From Devosia chinhatensis (GTDB lineage: Bacteria; Pseudomonadota; Alphaproteobacteria; Rhizobiales; Devosiaceae): a DNA stretch of 64,000 nucleotides. The translations under genes were made by a program, and so were the position numbers. Below, piece by piece: positions 30,176 through 39,069 of this stretch. A model generated the notes under the pieces. That model was not told the DNA's origin and did no database searches. It worked only from the letters and a program-made list of their open reading frames with translations. Positions within the stretch are counted from its first letter, which is position 1. The number at the start of each line of letters is the position of its first letter. The stretch spans positions 1,364,001 to 1,428,000 of the forward strand of contig NZ_JZEY01000054.1 in NCBI RefSeq assembly GCF_000969445.1. Direction: 5' to 3'.

Positions 30176-32341
30176 TTACAGCAAGGTGGAGATGGTGAAC
30201 TGGAACACCTGCGTCCGGTCGTCGGTCGACTTGTTCAGAACGTGGGCGAAGTCGCCACGCAGAGGTCCGAACGGCGAATCCCAGATCAGGGATGCACCAA
30301 CCGAGGCGCGCCATGGCTCGTCATTGCTGCCTGCAACCGCATTGGTACCGTTCAGGCCGCCACTGCTGATGATGTCGCTGGCATCGCCGATCCAGGCCGC
30401 ATCCGCGAACACCGCACCCGACAGCCCATAATTCTCAGGCAGGCCAGGGATCGGGAACTCGATTTCGCCGGAAATACCGGCAAACATCGTCGTTCCGAGA
30501 TATTCACCCGTCCCCAGGCGCGGACCGAACCCGCGACCCTGGAAGCCACGCACCAGCTGCGAGCCTGGCGAGAAGGCCTCGACGACATGGACACCGCCAC
30601 CGCCGAGATTGTTGATCACGCCGGCCTGGCCACGAACGCTACCCACGATGCCGCTATCCTGCAGGATCGGCACGAAGTAACGGGCACGAGCCTCGGTCTT
30701 GAGCAGGTGGTCGGTGGTGTTGCTGTAGTTCAGGTTGATGTATTGCTGGCTGAAGGTCGCATAAAGACCTTCGGTCGGATTGCGCACATCATCCACGCCG
30801 TTCCAGGTCATCGTGTACCCGGTAAAGGCTTTCTGGAATTCCTGCCCGTTGGTCACGAGGCTGGAATCGGTCGGCAACGGCGGGTTCTTGGTGGCATCGC
30901 CATCGCGGATGACCCGATGCTCGTAGCCGCCGAACACGCTGGCGGTCAGCGCGCTGGTCAGCGGAACGCCAAAGCGCACCTGGCCACCGGTCACTTCCGA
31001 GCCGTAGAAGCTGGCTGCGGTCTCGTCGTAAATGCGACGATAAGCATCGATGCCGGCCGAAACATTGAGGCCCATGAACTTGGGCTCGGTGAACGAGAAG
31101 TCGAAGGTACGGCCTGACTGCGAGGCGCCAACGGCAGCCCGCAGATACTGGCCGCGACCCAGGAAGTTCCGCTCCGTGAGCGAGAGCTCGCCCAGGATGC
31201 CATCCTGCGTGGAATAGCCGGCGGTCGCGCCATACTCACCCGTCGACTTCTCGGTGACGTTGATGTTGAGCACGATCTTGTCCGCGGACGAACCCGGAGC
31301 CGTCGAAATATCGACGCGCGAGAAGAAGTCGAGCGCTTCGATGGACGTGCGGCCACGAATGACCATAGAGCGGTTGAACGGGTCGCCTTCGGCAAAGGCC
31401 AGCTCACGACGGATGACGAAATCGCGCGTCTTGACGTTGCCGGTGATGTTGATGCGCTCGACATAGACCCGCGCACCCTCGTCGACCAGATAGGTCACAT
31501 TGAAGGTGTTGGTCGCAACATCGCGATCGAGGCGGGCACGAACGTCGGCGAAGGAATAACCCTGCGTAGTGGCCTCGTAAGCCATATCCTCGATGCTGCG
31601 CTGCAGATCGGCGGCGGAATAGGTCGCACCCTGCCCCGTGCGGACAGTGCCACGCAGCACATCGGTGTTGAGCCCGTTGATGCTGGTTTCGATGCCGACA
31701 TTGCCGATATTGTAGCGCTGACCTTCGTTCACGGTGACGTTCACGAAATAGGCGTTGCGCGACGCATCGTACTCGGCAACGGAATTCACCTGCGCGTCCG
31801 GGTAACCCCGATTGGCGTAGTACAGACGGATCCGCTCGCGATCGACGGCCATCTTCTGTTCGTCATAGGTATCGTCGCGCACCAGCCAGCTGAGAATGCC
31901 GGTCTCCTTGGTGAGCATCGCCCCTTTGAGATTATTGGCGCCGATAGAATTGTTGCCGGTGAAGTTGATCGCGGCGATACCGGCGCGATCACCTTCGTTC
32001 ACGGTGAAGATGACCCGCACCCGACCATCGCTGGTCTGTTCGGTCCTTGCAGTAACCGAGACGGACATGAAGCCATCACGATCATAAGCCTGGCGGATAC
32101 TCTCGATATCCGCGGCCAGCCGCTGCTGTGTAAAGATGCCGCTGGTCGAGATATCGACCATCGCCAGCAACTGAGAATCAGGGAATCGCCGGTTGCCCTC
32201 GAAAAGCACCGCCGCAACCAATTGCTCCTGAGCCTGCGCAGCCGTCACGCCAAGAACGGGAAGACCGGCTGCCATGGGCGCGGCCCCGAGAATGGCGATC
32301 GCGGAAACCGCGCCGCGCATCAGCTTGGTGGGGTGGATCAT
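30176..32341 (-). CDS. bamA: Outer membrane protein assembly factor BamA
   Basis: BamA inserts beta-barrel proteins into the outer membrane. The 721 residues open with a signal peptide (to about residue 37, ending AAQAQ), then five POTRA domains (about 40-370), then the 16-strand Omp85 barrel. The lid-loop motif VRGF is seen in QLVRGFQGRGFG. I choose the ATG at 32339-32341 with AAGG upstream; an ATG 13 codons earlier would spoil the signal peptide. The final residues FQFTISTLL end in Leu, where an aromatic residue is usual. It lies downstream of rseP. Confidence 0.97.
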   Translation of the reverse strand: MIHPTKLMRGAVSAIAILGAAPMAAGLPVLGVTAAQAQEQLVAAVLFEGNRRFPDSQLLAMVDISTSGIFTQQRLAADIESIRQAYDRDGFMSVSVTARTEQTSDGRVRVIFTVNEGDRAGIAAINFTGNNSIGANNLKGAMLTKETGILSWLVRDDTYDEQKMAVDRERIRLYYANRGYPDAQVNSVAEYDASRNAYFVNVTVNEGQRYNIGNVGIETSINGLNTDVLRGTVRTGQGATYSAADLQRSIEDMAYEATTQGYSFADVRARLDRDVATNTFNVTYLVDEGARVYVERINITGNVKTRDFVIRRELAFAEGDPFNRSMVIRGRTSIEALDFFSRVDISTAPGSSADKIVLNINVTEKSTGEYGATAGYSTQDGILGELSLTERNFLGRGQYLRAAVGASQSGRTFDFSFTEPKFMGLNVSAGIDAYRRIYDETAASFYGSEVTGGQVRFGVPLTSALTASVFGGYEHRVIRDGDATKNPPLPTDSSLVTNGQEFQKAFTGYTMTWNGVDDVRNPTEGLYATFSQQYINLNYSNTTDHLLKTEARARYFVPILQDSGIVGSVRGQAGVINNLGGGGVHVVEAFSPGSQLVRGFQGRGFGPRLGTGEYLGTTMFAGISGEIEFPIPGLPENYGLSGAVFADAAWIGDASDIISSGGLNGTNAVAGSNDEPWRASVGASLIWDSPFGPLRGDFAHVLNKSTDDRTQVFQFTISTLL

Positions 32342-32523
32342 ATTGTTATTGCCTTCTGCACCGGCCCGGAGAATCGCCATGCACAGCGCTCCCCCAAGCT
32401 AACTCCATTGAAGTGTTTTACTGTTTTTTTAACCAGGAACAAGCGGCCTGTCGTCACGCGGTTAGCAATTCATTGGCGCCCTTGTATTCGTGCAACACCT
32501 TGCAAACCAAGGTTAACAAGGGG

Positions 32524-33660
32524 TTAGCGCAAAATTCCGAAGTGCGCGAATATGGTGTCGTTGAACAGGGTGAATACCATCAGCGCCATCACCAGTGCAA
32601 ACCCGAAACGAAAGCCGATCTCCTGCACGCGCATGCTGAGGGGCCGTCCCCGAATGGCCTCGGCGATGTAGTACATCAGATGTCCGCCATCGAGCATCGG
32701 TATGGGCAGGAGGTTGAAGATACCGATATTGAGCGACAGCAAGGCCATCAGGTTGATAAGCGCCACGATGCCGAGCGTTGCTACCTCGCCGGATACCTTG
32801 GCCACCTTCACCGGCCCGCCCAATTGCTCGACATCGCCGCGTCCGACGAAAAAGTCGCCGATGAACGCCGCCGTGCGCTGGATGATGAAACGGATCTCCT
32901 CGACGGTCATGCCGATGGCTTCAACCGGACCGGGTCTATAGAGCGTCACGTCGGTTTCCTCGACGCTGCGGGCCACCCCGATTCGGCCAATCCGCTGATT
33001 ATTGCCGAACCGATCTTCGACCTGTACCGCCTCGGGAACCAGCGACAGCGTCACCGCTTGATCGTCCCGCAACAGTTCCACCACGACCTGACGCTCCGGG
33101 CTCGTTGCCACGTAGCGCTGGAAATCTTCGAAACCATGCACGGCATAACCGTCGACGGCCGTGATCCTGTCGCCTGGTACGAACCCTGCCGATTCCGCCA
33201 CAGAGCCGGACACGACCTCTCCAATCACCGGCGGGATCGTATAACGCCCATAACCGAGAAGCAGCGCGTAGAGAACGAGAAAGGTCAGCAGCACGTTCGC
33301 GATGGGTCCGGCGGCGACGATCGCAATACGCTGCCAAACCGACTTGTTGACGAAAAGCCGCGGCGCGAGGGCGGGATCGACGTTCGCGTTCGCCTCCGGA
33401 TCTGGAATGCTGGCAGCGTTCATATCCCCAACGAAGCGCACATAGCCTCCCAGAGGAACGGCAGACAGCCGCCAGCGCGTGCCGTGTCGGTCATTCCATC
33501 CGATCAGCTCCCGTCCGAAGCCGACCGAGAAGGTCTGGATCGCCACGCCGTTCCACCGAGCGACCAGGTAATGGCCCATCTCGTGAACGAACACGATGAT
33601 GGTCAAGACTGCGAGAAACGGAACGACGTAGGAGAGGAGCCAGAAGACGAAATCCAACAT
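32524..33660 (-). CDS. rseP: RseP-type site-2 intramembrane zinc protease
   Basis: RseP cleaves membrane-bound anti-sigma factors and signal-peptide remnants within the inner membrane. The 378 residues have the zinc motif HEMGH at residues 26-30 in the first helix, one PDZ domain near 125-205 (VSGSVAESAGFVPGDRITAVDG), and the LDGGHL motif near 322 in the third helix. I start at the ATG at 33658-33660 with AGGAAG upstream. It lies between cdsA and bamA, the standard order; 180 bp separate it from bamA. Confidence 0.96.
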   Translation of the reverse strand: MLDFVFWLLSYVVPFLAVLTIIVFVHEMGHYLVARWNGVAIQTFSVGFGRELIGWNDRHGTRWRLSAVPLGGYVRFVGDMNAASIPDPEANANVDPALAPRLFVNKSVWQRIAIVAAGPIANVLLTFLVLYALLLGYGRYTIPPVIGEVVSGSVAESAGFVPGDRITAVDGYAVHGFEDFQRYVATSPERQVVVELLRDDQAVTLSLVPEAVQVEDRFGNNQRIGRIGVARSVEETDVTLYRPGPVEAIGMTVEEIRFIIQRTAAFIGDFFVGRGDVEQLGGPVKVAKVSGEVATLGIVALINLMALLSLNIGIFNLLPIPMLDGGHLMYYIAEAIRGRPLSMRVQEIGFRFGFALVMALMVFTLFNDTIFAHFGILR

Positions 33661-33688
33661 GATGCTTCCTGAACGAGGCGGCTCGGCG

Positions 33689-34549
33689 CTACCAGTAGAG
33701 CAGTCCTTTTGCCACGGCGCCGAAACCCGCATGCAGCCCGCCCACTATGACGATGAAGAACACGCCGAATGTGAGGCTGTCCAAGCGATCCATGAGCCCA
33801 CCGTGACCGGGGATGATGTCCCCGCTGTCCTTGATGCGGAAATGGCGCTTGATGGCACTCTCGGCCAGATCGCCCGATTGGCCCAGTATGCTGATTGACG
33901 CAGACAGGATCAGTCCGATCCAGATCGGTGAATCGGTCACGAGCACCCAGACAAGCAATCCCGCACCAGTCCCGAGCGCGAGCCCTCCCAGGGCGCCGGA
34001 CCAGGTCTTGGACGGAGAAATTTCCGGCGCAAGCTTCTCACCGCCGATCTGCCGCCCTGTGAAGAAAGCCGCGGAATCGGTCATCCAAACCACTGTTCCC
34101 AGGTAAACGCCGGCCCAGATGCCGATCGATCCCTCGCCACGCATGGTCAACGCAGAAACAATGAGCAGTCCAAACAAGACAAGCCCGCCTGCCCGCCATG
34201 CAAACCCCTCCCGCCCCATGGCAAGGGCGACGAGACAGGCAATACCGATTACGACCAGAGACCAGACAGCGCCAAGCAAAGGAAATATCAAACCGGACAG
34301 CGCCACCAGTCCGACGAGCACCATGCCAAGCGGCGTTATGGGAGCGCGAGAGACCATCGCTTCCCATTCCCGATACGCACCGCCATAGACTGCGCCCACC
34401 ACGGCCGCAAAGAGATAGCTTCCGATGTAAAGCGCCGTGGTCGTAAGGGCGACAAGCACAAATGCCGAGGCAAGGCGCGGCCCGATATCGGACCACGAAC
34501 GGCGGCCGGGCGGCGTCGGATCAGGAAGTGGCCCCCCGGGTGTCGTCAA
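33689..34549 (-). CDS. cdsA: Phosphatidate cytidylyltransferase
   Basis: CdsA makes CDP-diacylglycerol, the precursor of all phospholipids. The 286 residues form a polytopic membrane protein with eight or so helices and the family signature SAIKRHFRIKDSGDIIPGHG near the C-terminus. No ATG fits the expected start. I choose the TTG at 34547-34549, which follows the uppS stop by 5 nt and has AGGAG upstream inside the end of uppS. Confidence 0.94.
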   Translation of the reverse strand: MTTPGGPLPDPTPPGRRSWSDIGPRLASAFVLVALTTTALYIGSYLFAAVVGAVYGGAYREWEAMVSRAPITPLGMVLVGLVALSGLIFPLLGAVWSLVVIGIACLVALAMGREGFAWRAGGLVLFGLLIVSALTMRGEGSIGIWAGVYLGTVVWMTDSAAFFTGRQIGGEKLAPEISPSKTWSGALGGLALGTGAGLLVWVLVTDSPIWIGLILSASISILGQSGDLAESAIKRHFRIKDSGDIIPGHGGLMDRLDSLTFGVFFIVIVGGLHAGFGAVAKGLLYW

Positions 34550-34554
34550 TGCCG

Positions 34555-35307
34555 TTACGCTCCTATTCCACCGAAACGCCGGTCGCGCAGCGTATAAGCC
34601 TCGAGAACACGAACGAAACTGGCCTCGTTGAAATCCGGCCAGTTCTCCTCGACAAAGACGAGCTCTGCATAGGCTGCCTGCCAAAGCAGGAAATTGGAAA
34701 GCCGCTGCTCGCCGCTGGTGCGGATGATGAGATCGGGGTCAGGCACGCCGGCGGTGAACAGGGATGAGGCCAGGCGATCCTCGTCGACCTGATCAGGGTG
34801 GAGACGACCCGCGGCGACTTCACGGGCCAGATGCCGGGCAGCGGCGACAATTTCGGCCTTGGATCCGTAATTGAAAGCCACAACCAGCGTGAGGCCCGAA
34901 TTGTGCGCGGTCTTGGCTTCCACGTCGTCGATCAGCCGAACCAGGGACGGTTCCAGCCCTTCCCGCGTGCCGATAATGCGCACCTTGACGTTGTTGCGGA
35001 TCAGCCGCTGAAGGTCAGACGCGACGAACCGGCGCAGCAGATTGAAGATGAACGAGACTTCCTCGGCCGGGCGCGCCCAGTTCTCGGAGGAAAAACTGAA
35101 GACGGTCAGGTAGGACACGCCATAGGAGATGCAATGCTCGACAAGCCCACGAAGCGACTTGACGCCCTCGACATGCCCTTCCGTCCGGCGCTTGCCACGC
35201 AGCTTCGCCCAGCGCCCATTGCCGTCCATGATAACGCCCAGATGGACCGGAATACGTAACCCCGGCCCTGTCTGCGATGTCAAATGCGCGGCGGGTTCCC
35301 CTGCCAT
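34555..35307 (-). CDS. uppS: Isoprenyl transferase (undecaprenyl diphosphate synthase)
   Basis: UppS builds C55 undecaprenyl diphosphate from farnesyl and isopentenyl diphosphates, the lipid carrier for peptidoglycan and LPS. The 250 residues carry VIMDGNGRWAKLRGKRR with catalytic Asp28, SFSSENWARP in the middle, and the C-terminal LIIRTSGEQRLSNFLLWQ. Start chosen at the ATG at 35305-35307, preceded by GGGAGG at 7 nt. A second in-frame ATG 11 codons upstream has no such site. Confidence 0.97.
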   Translation of the reverse strand: MAGEPAAHLTSQTGPGLRIPVHLGVIMDGNGRWAKLRGKRRTEGHVEGVKSLRGLVEHCISYGVSYLTVFSFSSENWARPAEEVSFIFNLLRRFVASDLQRLIRNNVKVRIIGTREGLEPSLVRLIDDVEAKTAHNSGLTLVVAFNYGSKAEIVAAARHLAREVAAGRLHPDQVDEDRLASSLFTAGVPDPDLIIRTSGEQRLSNFLLWQAAYAELVFVEENWPDFNEASFVRVLEAYTLRDRRFGGIGA

Positions 35308-35340
35308 CGACGCCCTCCCGGCGCGAGACCAGCGGGTCAA

Positions 35341-35898
35341 TCAGACCTGCATGATCTCCTGTTCCTTGGTCGCCACGATGGTGTCGATCTCGGAGACGGC
35401 GTCATCGGTAGCCTTCTGCACGAGCTCGGACTGCTTCTTTGCGTCATCCTGGCTCATGTCGCCGTCCTTCTCCGCCTTTTTCAAGGCGTCCATGCCGTCA
35501 CGACGAATATGGCGCACGGCGACACGTGCCTGTTCGGCATAGGTATGGGCAACCTTGGCCAGTTCCTTGCGGCGCTGCTCGTTGAGCTCCGGCAGCGGAA
35601 CCCGGATCACCTGGCCTTCGCCCATCGGGTTGAGCCCCAGCCCACTGTCGCGGATGGCCTTCTCCACGGCATTCGCCATGCCGCGGTCCCAGACCTGCAC
35701 GGAAAGCATGCGCGGCTCGGGCACGGTCACGGTGGCCACCTGGTTGAGCGGCATGCGTGATCCATAGGCATCGACAGTCACTGGCTCGAGCAGGCTGGCG
35801 CTCGCGCGCCCGGTGCGCAGACCACCCAGCTCGTCCTTGAGCGAGGCGATCGATTTCTGCATGCGCGTCTTGAGGTCCTTCAGATCGTAGCTGGCCAT
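35341..35898 (-). CDS. frr: Ribosome recycling factor
   Basis: RRF, with EF-G, splits ribosomes after termination. The 185 residues are the two-domain alpha/beta fold with [51 protein letters not shown], and the C-terminal helix ending [11 protein letters not shown]. Of two ATGs (35904 and 35898) I choose the inner one: GGAAGG then lies 9 nt away and [12 protein letters not shown] aligns with relatives. The next gene on the transcript is uppS. Confidence 0.97.
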   Translation of the reverse strand: MASYDLKDLKTRMQKSIASLKDELGGLRTGRASASLLEPVTVDAYGSRMPLNQVATVTVPEPRMLSVQVWDRGMANAVEKAIRDSGLGLNPMGEGQVIRVPLPELNEQRRKELAKVAHTYAEQARVAVRHIRRDGMDALKKAEKDGDMSQDDAKKQSELVQKATDDAVSEIDTIVATKEQEIMQV

Positions 35899-35991
35899 TG
35901 CCATAGTCCTTCCAGTCGCTGGAGGCGCCGGGTGTGCCCCCGGTCGTCAGCTTAACATGTCGCGTCCGGCAATGCGCCGGCGAGACCCAAT

Positions 35992-36720
<729 letters not shown>

Positions 36721-36909
36721 GGACGGACCTCGAACTGGAGTGATGGCCGCCGATTCCCGGGGACCGGGCAGACCCTATGGCAAAACGTCCTTCAAAAGAA
36801 GGCGAACTTGCGCATGCATTGAATGAGATATTGATAACTCGATCCGGATACGGGCGCACCGGAGAGATCCGGGCCCGCCACAAAGGCGCGCCCGGAAATG
36901 CTGTCAGTC

Positions 36910-37836
36910 TTACTTCACGCCGGCCGTTGCAGCCACTTCGGCGGCGAAGTCCGACTCGACCTTCTCGATGCCTTCGCCGAGCGCGTAACGAACGAACTTG
37001 GTCAGCTTGATCGGAGCGCCGGCATCCTTCTCGGCGTTCTTGATGGCGTCTGCAACCTTGGTCTCGCCATCGATGACGAAGACCTGGCTGAGCAGCGTGA
37101 CTTCCTCGAAGTACTTGCGCATACGGCCATCGACCATCTTCTCGGCGATATCGGCCGGCTTGCCGCTTTCCTTGACCTGCTCGAGAATGATGGCGCGCTC
37201 ACGCGCGACAACGTCCTGATCCAGCTCTTCGGGTGCAATTGCCTGCGGCTGAGCGGCAGCAATGTGCATGGCCAGCTGCTTACCCAGCGCGGAGAGGGCA
37301 GCCTTGTCACCGGTGGACTCGAGAGCCACCAGGATACCAATCTTGCCAAGACCCGGCTTAACGGCATTGTGGATGTAGCTCTCGACCACACCGTCGGTCA
37401 CTTCGACGGTCTGGGTGCGACGCAGGTTCATGTTCTCGCCGATCTTGGCGATGGCTTCGGTGAGTTCCGCAGAAACGGAATGGCCGCTGCCGGGAAACGG
37501 CATTTCGCCGAGCTTGACGGCATCGCCATCGGCGTCGAGCGCCAGCTTGGCAATGTTGCCGACGATGTTCTGGAACTGCTCGTTGCGGGCAACGAAGTCG
37601 GTCTCGGAATTGACTTCGACCACAGCGGCCTTGGTACCGGCAGTTGCGACACCGACCAGACCCTCGGCGGCGACGCGATCGGCCTTCTTGGCAGCCTTTG
37701 CCAGGCCACGGGTGCGCAGCCAGTCGACCGCTGCTTCCATGTCGCCATTGGTTTCGGCAAGGGCCTTCTTGCAGTCCATCATCCCGACGCCGGTCGAGTC
37801 GCGGAGCTGCTTGACCATTGCAGCAGTGATTTCCAT
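36910..37836 (-). CDS. tsf: Translation elongation factor Ts
   Basis: EF-Ts is the nucleotide exchange factor for EF-Tu. The 308 residues include the N-terminal UBA-like domain with [16 protein letters not shown], the exchange motif [13 protein letters not shown] near 80, and the dimerisation/C-terminal module. I start at the ATG at 37834-37836 with AAGAGGTG upstream; the longer frame adds intergenic hairpin sequence. A GC-rich inverted repeat lies downstream at about 36867-36895. Confidence 0.97.
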   Translation of the reverse strand: MEITAAMVKQLRDSTGVGMMDCKKALAETNGDMEAAVDWLRTRGLAKAAKKADRVAAEGLVGVATAGTKAAVVEVNSETDFVARNEQFQNIVGNIAKLALDADGDAVKLGEMPFPGSGHSVSAELTEAIAKIGENMNLRRTQTVEVTDGVVESYIHNAVKPGLGKIGILVALESTGDKAALSALGKQLAMHIAAAQPQAIAPEELDQDVVARERAIILEQVKESGKPADIAEKMVDGRMRKYFEEVTLLSQVFVIDGETKVADAIKNAEKDAGAPIKLTKFVRYALGEGIEKVESDFAAEVAATAGVK

Positions 37837-37854
37837 GGGTTCACCTCTTGGCGG

Positions 37855-37941
37855 CCCCTCCTCGGAGGGGAAATTGTTCGAAAAATCAGCCCGAATGCCG
37901 GGCCCTAAATGCTTTTGGGAAAGGCGGAGCCCGCCTTTCCC
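37855..37941 (-). promoter_or_regulatory. Three tandem hairpins between rpsB and tsf
   Basis: The gap of about 130 bp holds a perfect 11-bp stem GGGAAAGGCGG/CCGCCTTTCCC (37917-37941, 3-nt loop), GCCCG/CGGGC (about 37889-37903), and CCCCTC/GAGGGG (37855-37870) just in front of the tsf ribosome binding site. No T-run follows them. They may attenuate or process the rpsB-tsf message. Confidence 0.5.
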
Positions 37942-37965
37942 ACGCAAATCACGTCGAAACGACGA

Positions 37966-38739
37966 TTAGTTGACGGCAGCTTCGCCTTCAGCCGGCAGAT
38001 CTTCGGCCGGAGCTTCGGACGACGAACCGATATCGGCGCCGAGAGCGCTCGACGAGCGGCCGATGCCGTCGATGGCAGCGCGCGAGATCAGCGACACATA
38101 GAGCTCGAGAGCACGGCTGGCGTCGTCGTTGCCCGGGATGGCGTAGTCGACGGTGTCAGGATCGCAATTGGTATCGACGATTGCCACCACCGGAATACCC
38201 AGGCGACGGGCTTCCTTGATTGCGTTGGCTTCCTTGTTGGTGTCGATCACGAACAGCAGGTTCGGCAGGTTGCCCATGTCCTTGATGCCGCCCAGGTCGC
38301 GCTCGAGACGCTCCTGCTCGCGCGACATCATCAGGCGTTCCTTCTTCGTGCGCAGAGCCAGATCGGCTTCGCTCATCGATTCCAGCTCGCGCAGGCGGGC
38401 GATGGAATTGGAAATGGTCTGCCAGTTGGTCAGCGTGCCGCCGAGCCAACGCGAGTTCACATAGTACTGTGCAGACTGCTTGGCGGCGTCAGCCACCAGC
38501 GGTGCGGCCTGGCGCTTGGTGCCGACGAACAGCACGCGGCCGCCATCGGCGACGGTGTCGCTGACCAGCTGCAGCGCACGGCTGAGAGCCGGCACGGTCT
38601 GGGACAGGTCAAGAATATGGATATCGTTGCGAACGCCGAAAATATAGCGTTCCATCTTCGGGTTCCAGCGATGCTTCTGATGACCGAAGTGAACGCCAGC
38701 TTCCAGAAGCTGACGCATGGAGAATTCTGGCAGTGCCAT
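37966..38739 (-). CDS. rpsB: 30S ribosomal protein S2
   Basis: S2 is a late-assembling small-subunit protein that holds S1. The 257 residues show [14 protein letters not shown] near the N-terminus, [28 protein letters not shown], and the second signature [14 protein letters not shown]. An acidic, Ala-rich C-terminal tail is typical of alphaproteobacteria. Start at the ATG at 38737-38739 with GGAG 9 nt upstream. A folded leader and a promoter precede it. Confidence 0.97.
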   Translation of the reverse strand: MALPEFSMRQLLEAGVHFGHQKHRWNPKMERYIFGVRNDIHILDLSQTVPALSRALQLVSDTVADGGRVLFVGTKRQAAPLVADAAKQSAQYYVNSRWLGGTLTNWQTISNSIARLRELESMSEADLALRTKKERLMMSREQERLERDLGGIKDMGNLPNLLFVIDTNKEANAIKEARRLGIPVVAIVDTNCDPDTVDYAIPGNDDASRALELYVSLISRAAIDGIGRSSSALGADIGSSSEAPAEDLPAEGEAAVN

Positions 38740-38770
38740 GATGGGCTGCTCCTTTACCGGTTGATGCCTC

Positions 38771-38835
38771 CACGAAACCTTGCGACGGAAACCCGCCACC
38801 GGATGGATTTCGCTGATGCGAAAGCCCGTTTCGTG
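38771..38835 (-). ncRNA. Structured 5' leader of rpsB
   Basis: CACGAAAC (38771-38778) is the exact inverted repeat of GTTTCGTG (38828-38835). This closing stem encloses a perfect hairpin TTTCGC/GCGAAA (38808-38823, loop of 4) and a GC-rich segment. It lies about 30 nt before the rpsB start codon. Ribosomal protein genes are often autoregulated through such leaders, and an S2 leader is known in other bacteria. That this one binds S2 is inference. Confidence 0.5.
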
Positions 38836-38873
38836 TGTGTGATCACGTCCAGCACCACGCCGAACGCGTGCGC

Positions 38874-38902
38874 CATATAGGCCATCATTGCCGGGTGCGC
38901 AA
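38874..38902 (-). promoter_or_regulatory. Probable rpsB promoter
   Basis: On the minus strand TTGCGC (38897-38902) and TATATG (38874-38879) are separated by exactly 17 bp. Transcription would begin near 38866 and include the folded leader. Confidence 0.45.
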
Positions 38903-39026
38903 GCGAATTGCCCCGTGGCCGCTACCTGCTGACCTCTTCACGAACACTTCAAGCAACCGATACGGTGGCCGCCGGTTTTCAATTCATGGACCCGCGCCGC
39001 GACGCGGGGCCAAGGGTGAAAGCCCC

Positions 39027-39069
39027 AAAGCGGGAGAGGAAGGGCTCAGGCTCGCCTCTCCTGCGCTTT
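39027..39069 (-). terminator. Terminator-like hairpin at the dnaE stop
   Basis: AAAGCG-GGAGAGG (39027-39039) pairs with CCTCTCC-TG-CGCTTT (39055-39069), a 13-bp stem with a 2-nt bulge overlapping the dnaE stop codon. The remaining 38903-39026 shows nothing recognisable. Confidence 0.55.
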
